Positions 25,309 to 35,019 of a stretch of DNA of 64,000 nucleotides are shown in pieces (position 1 is the first letter of the stretch; each line of letters starts with the position of its first letter). A program made the translations under genes and the position numbers. The DNA is from Mobilitalea torta (GTDB lineage Bacteria > Bacillota > Clostridia > Lachnospirales > Lachnospiraceae), in assembly GCF_050433395.1 (NCBI RefSeq), contig NZ_JBNPXH010000009.1, positions 62,001 through 126,000 of the forward strand. The letters run 5' to 3'. The notes below the pieces were generated by a model. The model had not been told where the DNA came from. It saw only the letters and a list, made by a program, of their open reading frames with translations, and did not search any database.

Positions 25309-27511
25309 TAGATTGCAGAAATGTAATCCGGGGTTCCTTTCCCCGTTCCATTCCGATCTCATATACTGCGTTTTCATAGCATAGCTTAAATTTCATTTTG
25401 TGTATTTCCTCCGGAAGATTGGGCTTACACTTGATTCCTCCGGCATCGGTCCAGATCCCTGCAAAGCCGAAGATTAATGCCTGCCAGGTGGCTCCCAGGG
25501 CCGCCGTATGGATTCCCTCTCCTGCCGTGTTGCCCATGACATTTTTCAAATCAAGAAACAGGGATTTGAAGAAATACTCCCAGGCTGCCTCTCCGATTCC
25601 TAATCTTGCCGCCAGCAGCGCATGAATCCCAAAGCTCAGGGTTGAATCATGCAGGGTCTTAGGCTCATAGTAATTCCATGCCGCCAGCATCTGCTCCTTG
25701 GACATCTCTTCGGGAAAAAGTGCCATATACATCAGCACATCCGACTGCTTTAATACCTGATACCTTTGCAGGCGGTCAAAGCTCAGCTTATGATACAAGG
25801 GAATATTATCTTCCTTATATGCGCTTATCTCAATGGGCTCCAGGCTCTCAAATACAGGGTCCTGAATCCAGAGCTTCCGCTCCTCATCATAGTAAGTCAC
25901 CGCCTTTTGAAGCAGCTCCTGCCATCCCTTCGCTTCCTCCGCCCGGTACTCCAGCTTCTCCTTCAGGCTCTTCCATTCCGCCGGATACTCCTTCTCCATC
26001 CACCCAACAGAATCCAGGGCCAAGGTAAGATTATGGAGCGCCAGCTTTACCGTATAAAAATTATTCATGGTCACACCGCAATACTCATCGGGACCCTTTA
26101 CATAGAGCAGATTATAGCAATCCTTCCCCCTGTCATAGGTAAAGCGTTCCATCCAATACCTGGCGGTCTGTATATAAATCTCCGCTCCGTAATCCCGATG
26201 GAAGGCCCTATCCCCCGTCAGCCGGATATACCGGCCTACGGCATATGCGATGTCCGCTGTGATATGGATCTCGCAGCAGCCCGTATCCCAGGTCTCACAT
26301 TGCTCAAAGCCCGTGTCGGAAGACATCCAGGAATATCTGGCTCCCTTCAGCGAAAATCTCCCGGCGCTTTCCAGAGCGTCCTTCAGGGTATGATACCGGT
26401 ATAGAAGCAGGTTCTTTGCCGCCTCGGGCCTTGTATGGAGAAACAGCGGCAGCATGAATATCTCCGTATCCCAGAAATAACAGCCCTTATACCTTCCATG
26501 CATCAGGCCCCTGGCTCCTATGCTGGCATGAGGATCATCGGCGGGATCGCTCTGGATCAGCTGAAGGATGTTATACCGGATCGCTCCCTGAATCTCTCCG
26601 GAAGCTTCCACCTCCACATCGCAGCTTTCCCATATCCTTTGCCATGCCTTCCGGGTTTCCAGAAGCATTCCGTCAAAGCCCAGGGAAATGCCCCGTTCCA
26701 TATGTACCCGGGCTATCCTTCCCGCATCCTCTCCGTCTCTGTAATTAGCCGCGCAGATGAGCTTATCAATAACATAGCTTCTTCCCTGCTTTCCCGGAAT
26801 TCGGATGACCGAACCCGTATATCTTTTCTTTGGAGCAGCCTCTACGGATATCCCGCAGCCCTCCGATACCTGAAGGTGATATTCCATCACCGTCCTTCGT
26901 TTGGAATACGCCGTTTCCGCAAAGAGCCTCCCCTGCCTGCCTTTCGAAGAGACATGAACCCTTCCCCACATACGGGCAAATTCCAGATTATCACTCAGTT
27001 GGTTATCCGCAATGGGAAGGTTGATGACATTCCCGTCAATTCCTGTCTCCAGGATTATCTCGCTGTCATGGTTCTCCGGCATCAGCTCAAACCGGATCGC
27101 CGCCGCATGGTTATCCTCCATGCTGAGAAACCTGGTAATCCTTATCCTGGTTCTCCTGTTCTCCTGATCCGCTGCCGTATAGGTCCACAGCACGGTGCCG
27201 TCCCTCATGTCCAGTGTCTGTCTGTAAGCGACCACCTCCATATCATTTACATCAATCCCGCCTACAGAAAGCCTGGAAGCTGCAAAATCCGGTTGATTCA
27301 CCATGTCCGTAATGCCCGGCCTGATGTATTCAAAGAACCCGGAGAAAAACGTGGTGCGCTCCGCATCATTCCTTCTGCTTCCTATGGGGGAATAACCTCT
27401 TACTCCCATATAACCGTTTCCCTGGCTGAAGATGCTCTCCCGGTAATCCTTCGTCTCCGGGGAAGCTGTCCTCGTCTCAATTTCCCATGGATGGATAGTG
27501 AAACAATCCAA
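25304..27511 (-). CDS. GH65 disaccharide phosphorylase (kojibiose/maltose/trehalose phosphorylase type)
   Basis: A roughly 735-residue family 65 enzyme, which reversibly phosphorolyses alpha-glucosides to beta-glucose 1-phosphate and a sugar. The N-terminal beta-sandwich has ESIFSQGNGYMGVRGY and the (alpha/alpha)6 domain has YFWDTEIFMLPLFL and the catalytic Glu476 in KGPDEYCG. The acceptor specificity cannot be read. No ATG is available: a GTG at 27518-27520 overlaps the GGAGG site, while the TTG at 27511 has eight-base spacing and is preferred. It sits between two probable glycosidases and the transporter, giving an intracellular energy-saving route for imported alpha-glucosides. Confidence 0.88.
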   Translation of the reverse strand: MDCFTIHPWEIETRTASPETKDYRESIFSQGNGYMGVRGYSPIGSRRNDAERTTFFSGFFEYIRPGITDMVNQPDFAASRLSVGGIDVNDMEVVAYRQTLDMRDGTVLWTYTAADQENRRTRIRITRFLSMEDNHAAAIRFELMPENHDSEIILETGIDGNVINLPIADNQLSDNLEFARMWGRVHVSSKGRQGRLFAETAYSKRRTVMEYHLQVSEGCGISVEAAPKKRYTGSVIRIPGKQGRSYVIDKLICAANYRDGEDAGRIARVHMERGISLGFDGMLLETRKAWQRIWESCDVEVEASGEIQGAIRYNILQLIQSDPADDPHASIGARGLMHGRYKGCYFWDTEIFMLPLFLHTRPEAAKNLLLYRYHTLKDALESAGRFSLKGARYSWMSSDTGFEQCETWDTGCCEIHITADIAYAVGRYIRLTGDRAFHRDYGAEIYIQTARYWMERFTYDRGKDCYNLLYVKGPDEYCGVTMNNFYTVKLALHNLTLALDSVGWMEKEYPAEWKSLKEKLEYRAEEAKGWQELLQKAVTYYDEERKLWIQDPVFESLEPIEISAYKEDNIPLYHKLSFDRLQRYQVLKQSDVLMYMALFPEEMSKEQMLAAWNYYEPKTLHDSTLSFGIHALLAARLGIGEAAWEYFFKSLFLDLKNVMGNTAGEGIHTAALGATWQALIFGFAGIWTDAGGIKCKPNLPEEIHKMKFKLCYENAVYEIGMERGKEPRITFLQSI

Positions 27512-27567
27512 CCTGACCACCTCCTCATATTGTTTTTTCAGTTCAGCCTGTGGCAGGGAGAACTGTT

Positions 27568-29400
27568 TTAGGAAGACATACTGTCCTTCCCGAATGCTCT
27601 GTCTATGGCATAGGCAAGAAAACCCGCACAGGTGGCAAAGGCATCCCCTGTCCTGCTCTCGCCGGTGTACTCATCCACACTCTCACATGCAATGCCGTTG
27701 TCCATCCTGCATTTCAGAAGATGGTCCCGGGCAGATGCTTCATTCCCGCTCAGCAAACTGTTGGCGATGCTTAACACCCACGGATGGGGCGCATGGGCAC
27801 AGCCGATTTCCGCAATGGGACAGCCTGCAAAGGAATATTCATAATCCTTTGACCGGATGATACGGACGGTATTCCTCCATACCTCATCCTCAAACCCGCA
27901 ATAATCATAATGAGGCAGCAACAGCAGGCTTCCCGGAGGCTCATCATAAATATCCCATTTCCCTTTCAGATCCACCGACCAGGCATAAATGCGAACCCCT
28001 TCGTGAACCTTGATGCAATGCTCCTCTATGGCCTTCCTTACCCTTTGGGCCTCCTCTTCCAGGCGGCGGATCTCTTCTTCCTCCCATCTGCCCCGGTAAA
28101 ATTCCGCAATCCGCAGTAATATTCTCCATACCAGCACATTGTCATAGGTCAGATAAGGATGCACACGCATATCATCCGTCGGCTGGAGAAAGGTCTCATA
28201 CAAGGCAATCTCCGGATGCCTCTTAGTCTGCAGTATCTTTAAAATCCTTCTGATTCCCGCCTCTATGTAAGCCTCTCCCAGAATAGTGTGACCCCCGGAT
28301 ACCTTCACATACTCGGCCAATGCCAGTACCGGCGCGCACAACTCATCCAGTTCAAACCCCGGTTCCAAAACGGTTCCGTCGATGTATCTGCTGTGAATGC
28401 CCACATTCTTAATCTGCCTTGTGAATACATAATACAGAATCTCCCTGGCATATTCGGCATCCGCCATAAGGATTGCCGGAAAGCTCCACAGCAGGCTGTC
28501 CCGGTCCCAATAGGCGGCGCTTACATAATACCTGGGGCTTCGCGAGGTCACTAATACGAATTCCTCCGTATCCAGGGTGATCCCCGATCCAAAGAAAAAG
28601 CTGAAGAACATATTCCGGTTTAAAATTTCCTGCAATTTCTCATCTCCGATACGCCGCTCCCGTTTAGAAAGCCATGCACAGGTCTTTTCATATTCCGCCT
28701 CATAACCCTGACGAAGCATCTCCTTAGCAGAGGTGGAGGCCGCAACCTCCTCAAAGCCTGCGCCAAACCAATAACTTTCCGCCGCCTCCTCCTGTGCTTC
28801 CAGCACTTTGGTCTGGAACAGCTCGTATCCTACGCTGCCATCCTCCTCCCGGCTATAGGAATACCTGGTATCGGAGGTCTCCGGTTTTTCCGAATAGATA
28901 GGTGCAAAGGCCAATACCGAATACCCGATCCGCAGATCCATTACAATGCAGTGATTCCATCCGCTCTCATACACATTGATCTCTTCCCGGATCTCCTTGC
29001 TTTCATTAATGGAGTGAAGGGTCTTATGCCAGTATCCCTTTACTCCGAAACGAAGGGGCACCTGCCGCTCACTGTCATTTTCCACCGATACGCGGTAACA
29101 GAAGCCTCTCTCCCCTATCGGTGCCAGGATGGTCCCCCGCACTCTCACCGCCCCGGCTCTCGCCCGGAAGGAAGGAATCCAATCATGCTCCAGCTCCCAT
29201 TGCATCTTTGTCAGCGCAACCGGCTTCCCTTCTATTTCCAGAAAGGGTTGGAGAAAGGGCCTCTCACCATCTCCGCACAGCTCCAGCATACCTCTGGACG
29301 CCATATGAAGCAGGCTGATTCCTTCGATGCTGCCGTCGCTTTCTCTTATGGCAGGCAGTGCTGCCACTTCATTTCCTGTTGCAATATACTGCATTGACAT
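27568..29400 (-). CDS. Probable (alpha/alpha)6-barrel glycoside hydrolase, family unassigned
   Basis: A 610-residue protein with an N-terminal beta-sandwich (about 1-230) and a C-terminal helical toroid (about 260-600). Conserved-looking segments are AAYWDRDSLLWSFPAI, GTVLEPGFELDELCAPVL, TDDMRVHPYLTYDNVLVW and GIACESVDEYTGESRTGDAFAT. The architecture resembles GH15, GH65, GH125 and glycogen debranching-type enzymes; I cannot decide the family. Acidic pairs Asp/Glu in LDELCAP and CESVDEYTG are candidate catalytic residues. No signal peptide, so cytosolic. GGAGG lies five bases before the ATG. It is probably cotranscribed with GH65, 57 bases upstream of it. Confidence 0.7.
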   Translation of the reverse strand: MSMQYIATGNEVAALPAIRESDGSIEGISLLHMASRGMLELCGDGERPFLQPFLEIEGKPVALTKMQWELEHDWIPSFRARAGAVRVRGTILAPIGERGFCYRVSVENDSERQVPLRFGVKGYWHKTLHSINESKEIREEINVYESGWNHCIVMDLRIGYSVLAFAPIYSEKPETSDTRYSYSREEDGSVGYELFQTKVLEAQEEAAESYWFGAGFEEVAASTSAKEMLRQGYEAEYEKTCAWLSKRERRIGDEKLQEILNRNMFFSFFFGSGITLDTEEFVLVTSRSPRYYVSAAYWDRDSLLWSFPAILMADAEYAREILYYVFTRQIKNVGIHSRYIDGTVLEPGFELDELCAPVLALAEYVKVSGGHTILGEAYIEAGIRRILKILQTKRHPEIALYETFLQPTDDMRVHPYLTYDNVLVWRILLRIAEFYRGRWEEEEIRRLEEEAQRVRKAIEEHCIKVHEGVRIYAWSVDLKGKWDIYDEPPGSLLLLPHYDYCGFEDEVWRNTVRIIRSKDYEYSFAGCPIAEIGCAHAPHPWVLSIANSLLSGNEASARDHLLKCRMDNGIACESVDEYTGESRTGDAFATCAGFLAYAIDRAFGKDSMSS

Positions 29401-29750
29401 ACGAACCTCCTGATCCTGTGCGTATCACCGGTTTACCCGGCTGCCCGCTCCTTCTTACCTGCTTCTCTTATACGCTTCTTTTCCCCTCTTCTTATACTCT
29501 CTATCCAATCTGCTCAATCCCATACGTTCTATCCTATCCATTTGATTCAATCTGTTCAATCCTGTACGTTCTATCCTATCCACTTAATCTTATTTGCTCA
29601 GTCTTATCATTCGCCCGGCTTCAGGTCTCTTTATACTAATGCGGTGAATATAAGTGTATCGATATCCATCTCACAGCCTAAATCACACCCACCTGACTCT
29701 CAAATCACCTTATCTACCCGATCTTATCTGCTTGATCTCATCTCTTTTTA
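29401..29750. repeat. Intergenic repeat (copy 2, without hairpin) and low-complexity tract
   Basis: Bases about 29609-29690 match the flanks of the 18.6-kb palindrome (TTCGCCCGGC, TATACTAATGCGGTGAATAT, GATATCCATC, TCACAGCCTAAATCAC) but without its internal hairpin. Between 29500 and 29610 there are degenerate direct repeats of CAATCTGTTCAATCC/TACGTTCTATCCTATCCA type. No gene or clear promoter is seen in this 350-base stretch. Confidence 0.65.
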
Positions 29751-32474
29751 CTAAATCGTAAGTTCATCGCCAGGTATCAGAATTTGGTATCCTGTGCACC
29801 GGAGGCCGAACACATGAAGTTCTCTTTCCCTTACCGACGCCATAGCATGATTGACGATGCATTCCTTCCTCACCTTTCCATCCATGGGAACGAGGATAAT
29901 ACCTTCAGTCAGCCTTCCATCGACGAAATATTGCTCTTCTGTAACGCGTACCTGAATATCTGCCCCCATATCATCCGCGAAGTCCATTCTTCCCTCTCCA
30001 TATAAGAAGAAGCACAAGCTTTCATACCGGTCCCAACGGTTGGATACGGCAGCTTCCTTACTGCTGCTTCCCATTCGCAGACCATGGTTCAGGTTCAGCG
30101 GGAGAATGCTCCCTTCCCGGGCAAATACAGGAATTCTGTCGTAGCCGCAGGGAAAATACATTCTTCTATCTCCCGCATACCTTTCTCCATCCCACAGATC
30201 ATACCAATTGCCCGGCGGCAGCCATACCTCTCTTCCGGCGGCTCCTTCCAGAATCACAGGAGCAACCAGAAGATCTCTTCCCAGCATATATTCGTCCTCT
30301 ATATCCAGAATCTCTTTATGTAACGGGTAATCATAGATCAGATGCGCCATCATTGGCCGTGAGGTTTCCGCACAGAACCCGGCCTCCCTCCATAGATAGG
30401 GCAGCAAATTCATCCGAAGATTCGCATACTGCCGGTAAATGGCAATGATGCTGTCATCCTGATTGGCAGCCGCCATATTCCAGGGACTTCTGTCATTATT
30501 CCAATGATTTCTCTGGGTCATATAATACTGCCCGTATCTGGGCTCGGAATGGAACTGCATAATTGGCGCAAAGGCTGCAAAGGCAGTAGACCTGAGATAT
30601 AATTCCGTGGTGGGAAAATCCCCTGCAAAGCCGCCGATATCAAAGCCCCAGAAAGGAACTCCCGACAGGCCAATGGATAGTCCTGCAAATAACTGCGCCT
30701 TTAATTCAGAGAAATTCGAAATCTGATCTCCCGCCCAATGAATCGGATATTGCTGTGCCCCCGCATACCCGGCACGGCTGAAGGTAACTCCCTTCCCCGC
30801 CCCCTTGGTACGATTCATGAACTCATGATATGCCCTCGCATAGAGAACCGGGTAATCATTATGCGCCTCTTCAATCCGCCTCCCGTCACTGAGGTAAGAT
30901 CGTTCATCAAATAAGAATTCTCCGCCATCCGTCTTAAATCCGGCAACGCCCAGTTCCGTGATTAAATATTCCCGTTTGTCAAACCACCATTGGCAGGTCT
31001 TTTCATTGGTGAAATCCGGCATCAGGGAATTGCCGAACCACATTTCCGTAATCCGATAGGGACTTCCGTCCTCATTCAATATGCATAATCCGTTTTCCGT
31101 GACATATTCCGTATCCAGGTCCAGCTGCTCCCCATGAGCCGAGGCTTCGTACTTGATAACAGGTATCTGCCACAGAATTAATTCCAGGTTATTATCATGC
31201 AATATGCGGGTAAACTCCTTGGGATCAGGCCACTTCCCATCCTCCGGGAAGGTGAAATCCCGATAGGAGAAAGGACTCCCGTCCGCCCTGGGTGTATACT
31301 TCGCATCGTTCCAAATATAGAAGGTCTCCTCGTCACTCCATGCCTCCAACACCATGACCGTAGCAGGAATTGCAAGGGTATTCATCTTTTCCACCTGTTC
31401 CAATGCTTCCGATTGCGTATTCCATCCGTTGGAGGATATCCAGGGCCCAAAGGCCCAACGGGGAGGCAATGCAGGCTGTCCGGTCCGCCCGGTATAAGCT
31501 TGAAGCATTTCAGCAGGTGTCCCCGTTAATATCTCGGCATCCAGCAGCCTTCCTCGCCTGGGGCAGCGATTGAGAATCCTGACATCTTTCCAGCACTCTC
31601 CTTGTTCATTCAGAAAGAACTGCGTTTTCCAGGTTCCATGGTGCAGATAACCTACCTGGCAATCCGTGAAGAAGAAAGGAACCGGATAATATGTTTTCTC
31701 CTGCTGATTAGAATATTGCTCCACTACATAGGAAAGCGGCGACTTCCCTATTTGATTCACAGCATCAAACTTCTCACCAAAGCCATAGAAACCGGAGGCG
31801 GCCATTTCCATACAGCCTTCTATCTGGTAAGCCTCCGCTTTCCTGTCGACCCAGAGCCGAAATTTCGGCTGATAATCAACCACTTCTGCTCCATCCTTTT
31901 CCACGATTAGATGTAAGGGCGCTTTAAGCCGGACAAGGTATCCCCCTTTCAAGGTATAGGTTCTTTCTTCAAACCCATTATTTGCATTTACTTTATCGGT
32001 TAAATAGTCGTCTAAAAAAATGCGGACACTGTCCTTTACCTGAAGCCTTACTGTATATTCTCTTTCCCCCTTTTTATAAAGGGCATAAATTCCGTCTTTC
32101 GTCTCCGCCAGGGAATCCGGTTCCCCCAGATCCAGGACGCGCAATGTCTCAAATTTAAAATAAGGGCTATGATCCGCCTTGCTGCCGTTCTCCATCAGAA
32201 AAGAGTATGTAATCTCAGAACATTCCGGCAAGGTCTCAATAGAAAAAGAATAATACCGCTGTCCCCGGTCATTCTCACCCGTGCGTTCTCCCGGCACCTT
32301 GGGCATCTCCATCCCATTCACCCTCCAGACCAGGCTTACCTCTGTCTCCGGCAGCCCATCATCAAGGCGGCAGCCAATACGGACCCTCTCACCTGCCACC
32401 GGATATACCGGCCTTCTCTCCAACCCGCTGTCAAAATGCGGGAACAGCCCGCTGGGCATATGTTTTATCTTCAT
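29751..32474 (-). CDS. GH31 alpha-glycosidase, cytosolic
   Basis: A 907-residue family 31 glycosidase without a signal peptide. The barrel carries the nucleophile Asp516 in FKTDGGEFLF and the acid/base Asp583 in HWAGDQISNF, then GVPFWGFDIGGFAGDFP and a C-terminal beta domain with YMLGRDLLVAPV. It is a paralogue of the lipoprotein at 8859 with the same KTDGGE motif, which suggests one linkage is attacked first outside and then inside the cell. Two ATGs lie six bases apart; the second (32474) is eight bases from AGGAGG and is preferred. It is the first gene of the long leftward run below the LacI regulator. Confidence 0.9.
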   Translation of the reverse strand: MKIKHMPSGLFPHFDSGLERRPVYPVAGERVRIGCRLDDGLPETEVSLVWRVNGMEMPKVPGERTGENDRGQRYYSFSIETLPECSEITYSFLMENGSKADHSPYFKFETLRVLDLGEPDSLAETKDGIYALYKKGEREYTVRLQVKDSVRIFLDDYLTDKVNANNGFEERTYTLKGGYLVRLKAPLHLIVEKDGAEVVDYQPKFRLWVDRKAEAYQIEGCMEMAASGFYGFGEKFDAVNQIGKSPLSYVVEQYSNQQEKTYYPVPFFFTDCQVGYLHHGTWKTQFFLNEQGECWKDVRILNRCPRRGRLLDAEILTGTPAEMLQAYTGRTGQPALPPRWAFGPWISSNGWNTQSEALEQVEKMNTLAIPATVMVLEAWSDEETFYIWNDAKYTPRADGSPFSYRDFTFPEDGKWPDPKEFTRILHDNNLELILWQIPVIKYEASAHGEQLDLDTEYVTENGLCILNEDGSPYRITEMWFGNSLMPDFTNEKTCQWWFDKREYLITELGVAGFKTDGGEFLFDERSYLSDGRRIEEAHNDYPVLYARAYHEFMNRTKGAGKGVTFSRAGYAGAQQYPIHWAGDQISNFSELKAQLFAGLSIGLSGVPFWGFDIGGFAGDFPTTELYLRSTAFAAFAPIMQFHSEPRYGQYYMTQRNHWNNDRSPWNMAAANQDDSIIAIYRQYANLRMNLLPYLWREAGFCAETSRPMMAHLIYDYPLHKEILDIEDEYMLGRDLLVAPVILEGAAGREVWLPPGNWYDLWDGERYAGDRRMYFPCGYDRIPVFAREGSILPLNLNHGLRMGSSSKEAAVSNRWDRYESLCFFLYGEGRMDFADDMGADIQVRVTEEQYFVDGRLTEGIILVPMDGKVRKECIVNHAMASVRERELHVFGLRCTGYQILIPGDELTI

Positions 32475-32531
32475 AATCATGGCCTCCTGATATAAATTCT
32501 TGAAAATATTGGTTATCTCCTCCAGGCTGTA

Positions 32532-33578
32532 TCATAATTTCCTTACTGATTCCCGCTCAATAATTTCTATCGGAATTATAATCTCCTTCTTAGGATACTT
32601 ACGGTTCTGGGCCGCGGCAACAATCAGCTTCGCTACCTCCGTTCCCTTATCCTCAATATTCTGTCGGATTGTAGTAATAGAAGGGTCACATATGACGGAA
32701 GCATAGATATCATCAAAGCCAATAATGGAAATGTCCTGCGGAATACGGACTCCTCTCTTGCGAAATCCTTTCACCATGCCCACCGCAATAATGTCCGCCG
32801 TCGCAAAAACCGCCGTAATTCCGTTATTGCTATCAACAATCCTCTCTGCTGCCTCAATGCCGAATTCATATCCTATGTATCCATTAATAACCAATCTTTC
32901 ATCAGAGGGAATCTCATATTCCTCCAGTGCATCCTGATAGCCCAGGAAACGCATATGGTTTACACCAGCTTCCTTTGCTTCTCCGGAAACAAATGCAATT
33001 CTGCGATGTCCCTTCTTAATCAAATATTCTGTTGCCAGATATCCGCCATAACGGTCATCCGTTCTGACACTATGGAAATAGTGGTCATTGTCACAATAAC
33101 AATCCACCATAACCGAAGGAATTCCCGATCTCTTGTATTCCTGTATCTCATCGGAAGGATACATACCAAGGATAATAATACCATCCAAAGACCTATTCTT
33201 TGCTATCTCTATATAACTCTGGTCCAGATTCACACCGGATACCAGGAGGTGGTAGCCTTCCAGCCTCGCCCCATATTCTAATGCACTTAAGAACTCTCCA
33301 TAAAACGGATTGCTGAACATAAATTTCTTTCCCGGTTCCGTCTGAGGTATCACAACACCAATTAAATTCGATCTGCTATATCCTGTGGATCGGGAAGAAC
33401 TTAGTGTTTTCGCCGCTTGATTCGGAACATACCCCAGCTTCTTCACCGCACTCCATACCCGGTCCTGGGTCTCGGCGCTTATGGTTACCGACGATTTTCC
33501 ATTCAGCACATAAGAAACCGTTGCTGCTGTCACCCCGGCTTCCTTAGCCACATCCTTTGCTCTGACTATGTTTTTCAT
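32532..33578 (-). CDS. LacI family transcriptional regulator
   Basis: A 348-residue LacI/GalR repressor. The N-terminal helix-turn-helix and hinge read RAKDVAKEAGVTAATVSYVL and YVPNQAAKTLSSSRS; residues 65-345 form a periplasmic-binding-protein-like sensor with NRSLDGIIILG, YLIKKGHRRIAFVSG and DISIIGFDDI. It is 58 bases upstream of the GH31 gene in the same direction and is the natural regulator of the 8.8-32.5 kb locus. A site resembling its candidate operator lies in its own leader. Confidence 0.95.
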   Translation of the reverse strand: MKNIVRAKDVAKEAGVTAATVSYVLNGKSSVTISAETQDRVWSAVKKLGYVPNQAAKTLSSSRSTGYSRSNLIGVVIPQTEPGKKFMFSNPFYGEFLSALEYGARLEGYHLLVSGVNLDQSYIEIAKNRSLDGIIILGMYPSDEIQEYKRSGIPSVMVDCYCDNDHYFHSVRTDDRYGGYLATEYLIKKGHRRIAFVSGEAKEAGVNHMRFLGYQDALEEYEIPSDERLVINGYIGYEFGIEAAERIVDSNNGITAVFATADIIAVGMVKGFRKRGVRIPQDISIIGFDDIYASVICDPSITTIRQNIEDKGTEVAKLIVAAAQNRKYPKKEIIIPIEIIERESVRKL

Positions 33579-33594
33579 ATCGCTTTTCCTTTAC

Positions 33595-33639
33595 TTATCC
33601 GTTTAAGCTGATTTTACAATATAATTGCAATAAAGTCAA
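33595..33639 (-). promoter_or_regulatory. lacI-type gene promoter and candidate autoregulatory operator
   Basis: On the minus strand TTGACT (33634-33639) and TAAAAT (33611-33616) are 17 bp apart. TTATCCGTTTAA at 33595-33606, between the -10 and the start codon, resembles the palindrome at 25296, which would fit autorepression. Confidence 0.58.
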
Positions 33640-33779
33640 GCACCTTGTCCTAATTATTTTATAATATATAATGCATTTTAGACATTATACCTAATAAATA
33701 CTTTCATATTTCTGATATTATTAATTTATGCGGTTAAATCAATTATTATTCTGTCCATATTTTATTTTTCTTTGTAACA

Positions 33780-33919
33780 CCATCGCAAAGCTTGAACGTA
33801 TACAGACCGGCACGATACCTCTCACAGATGAACATTTCAAAACCTTCCTCGAAAAGACATTGTCACCCGAACACAGCCGCATATTGGACGGGTTGACAGC
33901 GCAAAACGCCGCAGGCTAA
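33780..33919 (+). pseudogene. Unrecognised coding fragment with its own terminator
   Basis: An open frame here reads IAKLERIQTGTIPLTDEHFK and ends TAQNAAG before a stop at 33917. It lacks a ribosome-binding site and an initiator beyond an AT-rich upstream stretch, and its base composition rises sharply at about 33780. A perfect terminator follows within 21 bases. This looks like the 3' end of a gene whose beginning was lost, perhaps from a mobile element; I do not recognise the family. Confidence 0.4.
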
Positions 33920-33939
33920 TCCCATACCCTTGCAAAAGG

Positions 33940-33980
33940 CAAGGCGGCCGGATGATAATCTATCCCGCCGCCTTGTTTTG
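33940..33980 (+). terminator. Rho-independent terminator
   Basis: CAAGGCGGC (33940-33948) pairs with GCCGCCTTG (33967-33975), followed by TTTTG on the plus strand. It ends whatever once transcribed the fragment before it, and may also separate the convergent flavin reductase gene. Confidence 0.8.
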
Positions 33981-34023
33981 CTTTATTGGGTCTACTGCCT
34001 GGAAAGCCAGCTACGCAGTATGC

Positions 34024-34695
34024 TTATTTTGTAATCCAAGGAATTGGATTTCCTTGCTCCAATATTCCGGGTCCGAAAGGTGTTGTTTCTCCTGTATCTG
34101 GATTGGTGGGTTGGTCAACTTGAAACAAAAAACCGCTCTTTCCGTATCTGCCGAGTTTGTTTTGGTCGTAATGTTCGCTATCCATGCAAATGTTGACAGC
34201 TTTCAATGCAACCGCCACTTCCCCGCTTCCCTCGACGAGCTCATGTTCCCATAAAAATTCACATTCGATATTCAAAAAACACTCTTTGATTCGCGGTGCG
34301 TTGACCTTTGAGGCTTTCTCCGCCGTTAAGCCGGAGGCGGTGATTTCATCTGTTTCAAACTGATTATTACCAATCGTTTTAACACAGCGGTCATAAATGT
34401 CGTTTGAAGGAAAATTCAACACGCACACTCTCGTTTCTTTCAGTGATTGATACATATGCCCGCCTTTATCGACTTTTCCCATGATACAGATATAGTTGTC
34501 CGCTCCGCTTCCCACAAAGGAAGACCAAGATTGCAGACAGGCGTTTTCTTTACCGTTCGATTTCCAACCTGTGACGACGAATACCAGCGACGGCATAGCT
34601 ATCACAAAATCATACCATGACATATTACCGCAGGCTTCCAAGTATTGCTCATTAATTCTCTCTGGTCTTTCAAAAATAGAAATTTCCTTTTTCAT
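34024..34695 (-). CDS. Flavin reductase family protein
   Basis: A 223-residue FMN-binding split-barrel protein. Recognisable parts are FVIAMPSLVFVVTGWKSNGK (N-terminal strand pair), WSSFVGSGADNYICIMGK, TRVCVLNFPSNDIYD and CEFLWEHELVEGSGEVAVAL. Such proteins bind FMN and reduce flavins or other small acceptors in the cytosol. The open frame extends upstream, but the ATG at 34695 has AAAGGAG nine bases before it and begins the conserved domain. Stand-alone gene; no oxygenase partner nearby. Confidence 0.87.
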   Translation of the reverse strand: MKKEISIFERPERINEQYLEACGNMSWYDFVIAMPSLVFVVTGWKSNGKENACLQSWSSFVGSGADNYICIMGKVDKGGHMYQSLKETRVCVLNFPSNDIYDRCVKTIGNNQFETDEITASGLTAEKASKVNAPRIKECFLNIECEFLWEHELVEGSGEVAVALKAVNICMDSEHYDQNKLGRYGKSGFLFQVDQPTNPDTGETTPFGPGILEQGNPIPWITK

Positions 34696-34913
34696 AGTGA
34701 AGTTCTCCTTTTTTATTTCAATCATAACATAACAAACACGACAACGGTGTGTCATGTTTATTTGATTAAAATCCGTTGCAAAAAACAGCTGATGCTTCAT
34801 CAATTCGAAACATCGGCCATTTTTGAATCTTCTATTATAGAATTTTTTCAAAACCTCCCGGATTATAAAGGCTTATTCAAAGAACAAAGAAAAAGCAATA
34901 AAATATAGCCGCA

Positions 34914-34961
34914 TTTTCATAAAAAATGCGAAGAACACGGATAACAACATTCTTCGCATTT
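34914..34961 (-). terminator. Terminator of the GH51 gene
   Basis: AAATGCGAAGAA (34924-34935) and TTCTTCGCATTT (34950-34961) form a 12-bp stem, followed by TTTTTT on the minus strand. It ends the leftward arabinofuranosidase transcript. Confidence 0.85.
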
Positions 34962-35019
34962 GGACTGTCAAAGACAGGACAGCCTATCGTCATTGCCTGA
35001 TCTACATCTCAATGGCCTA

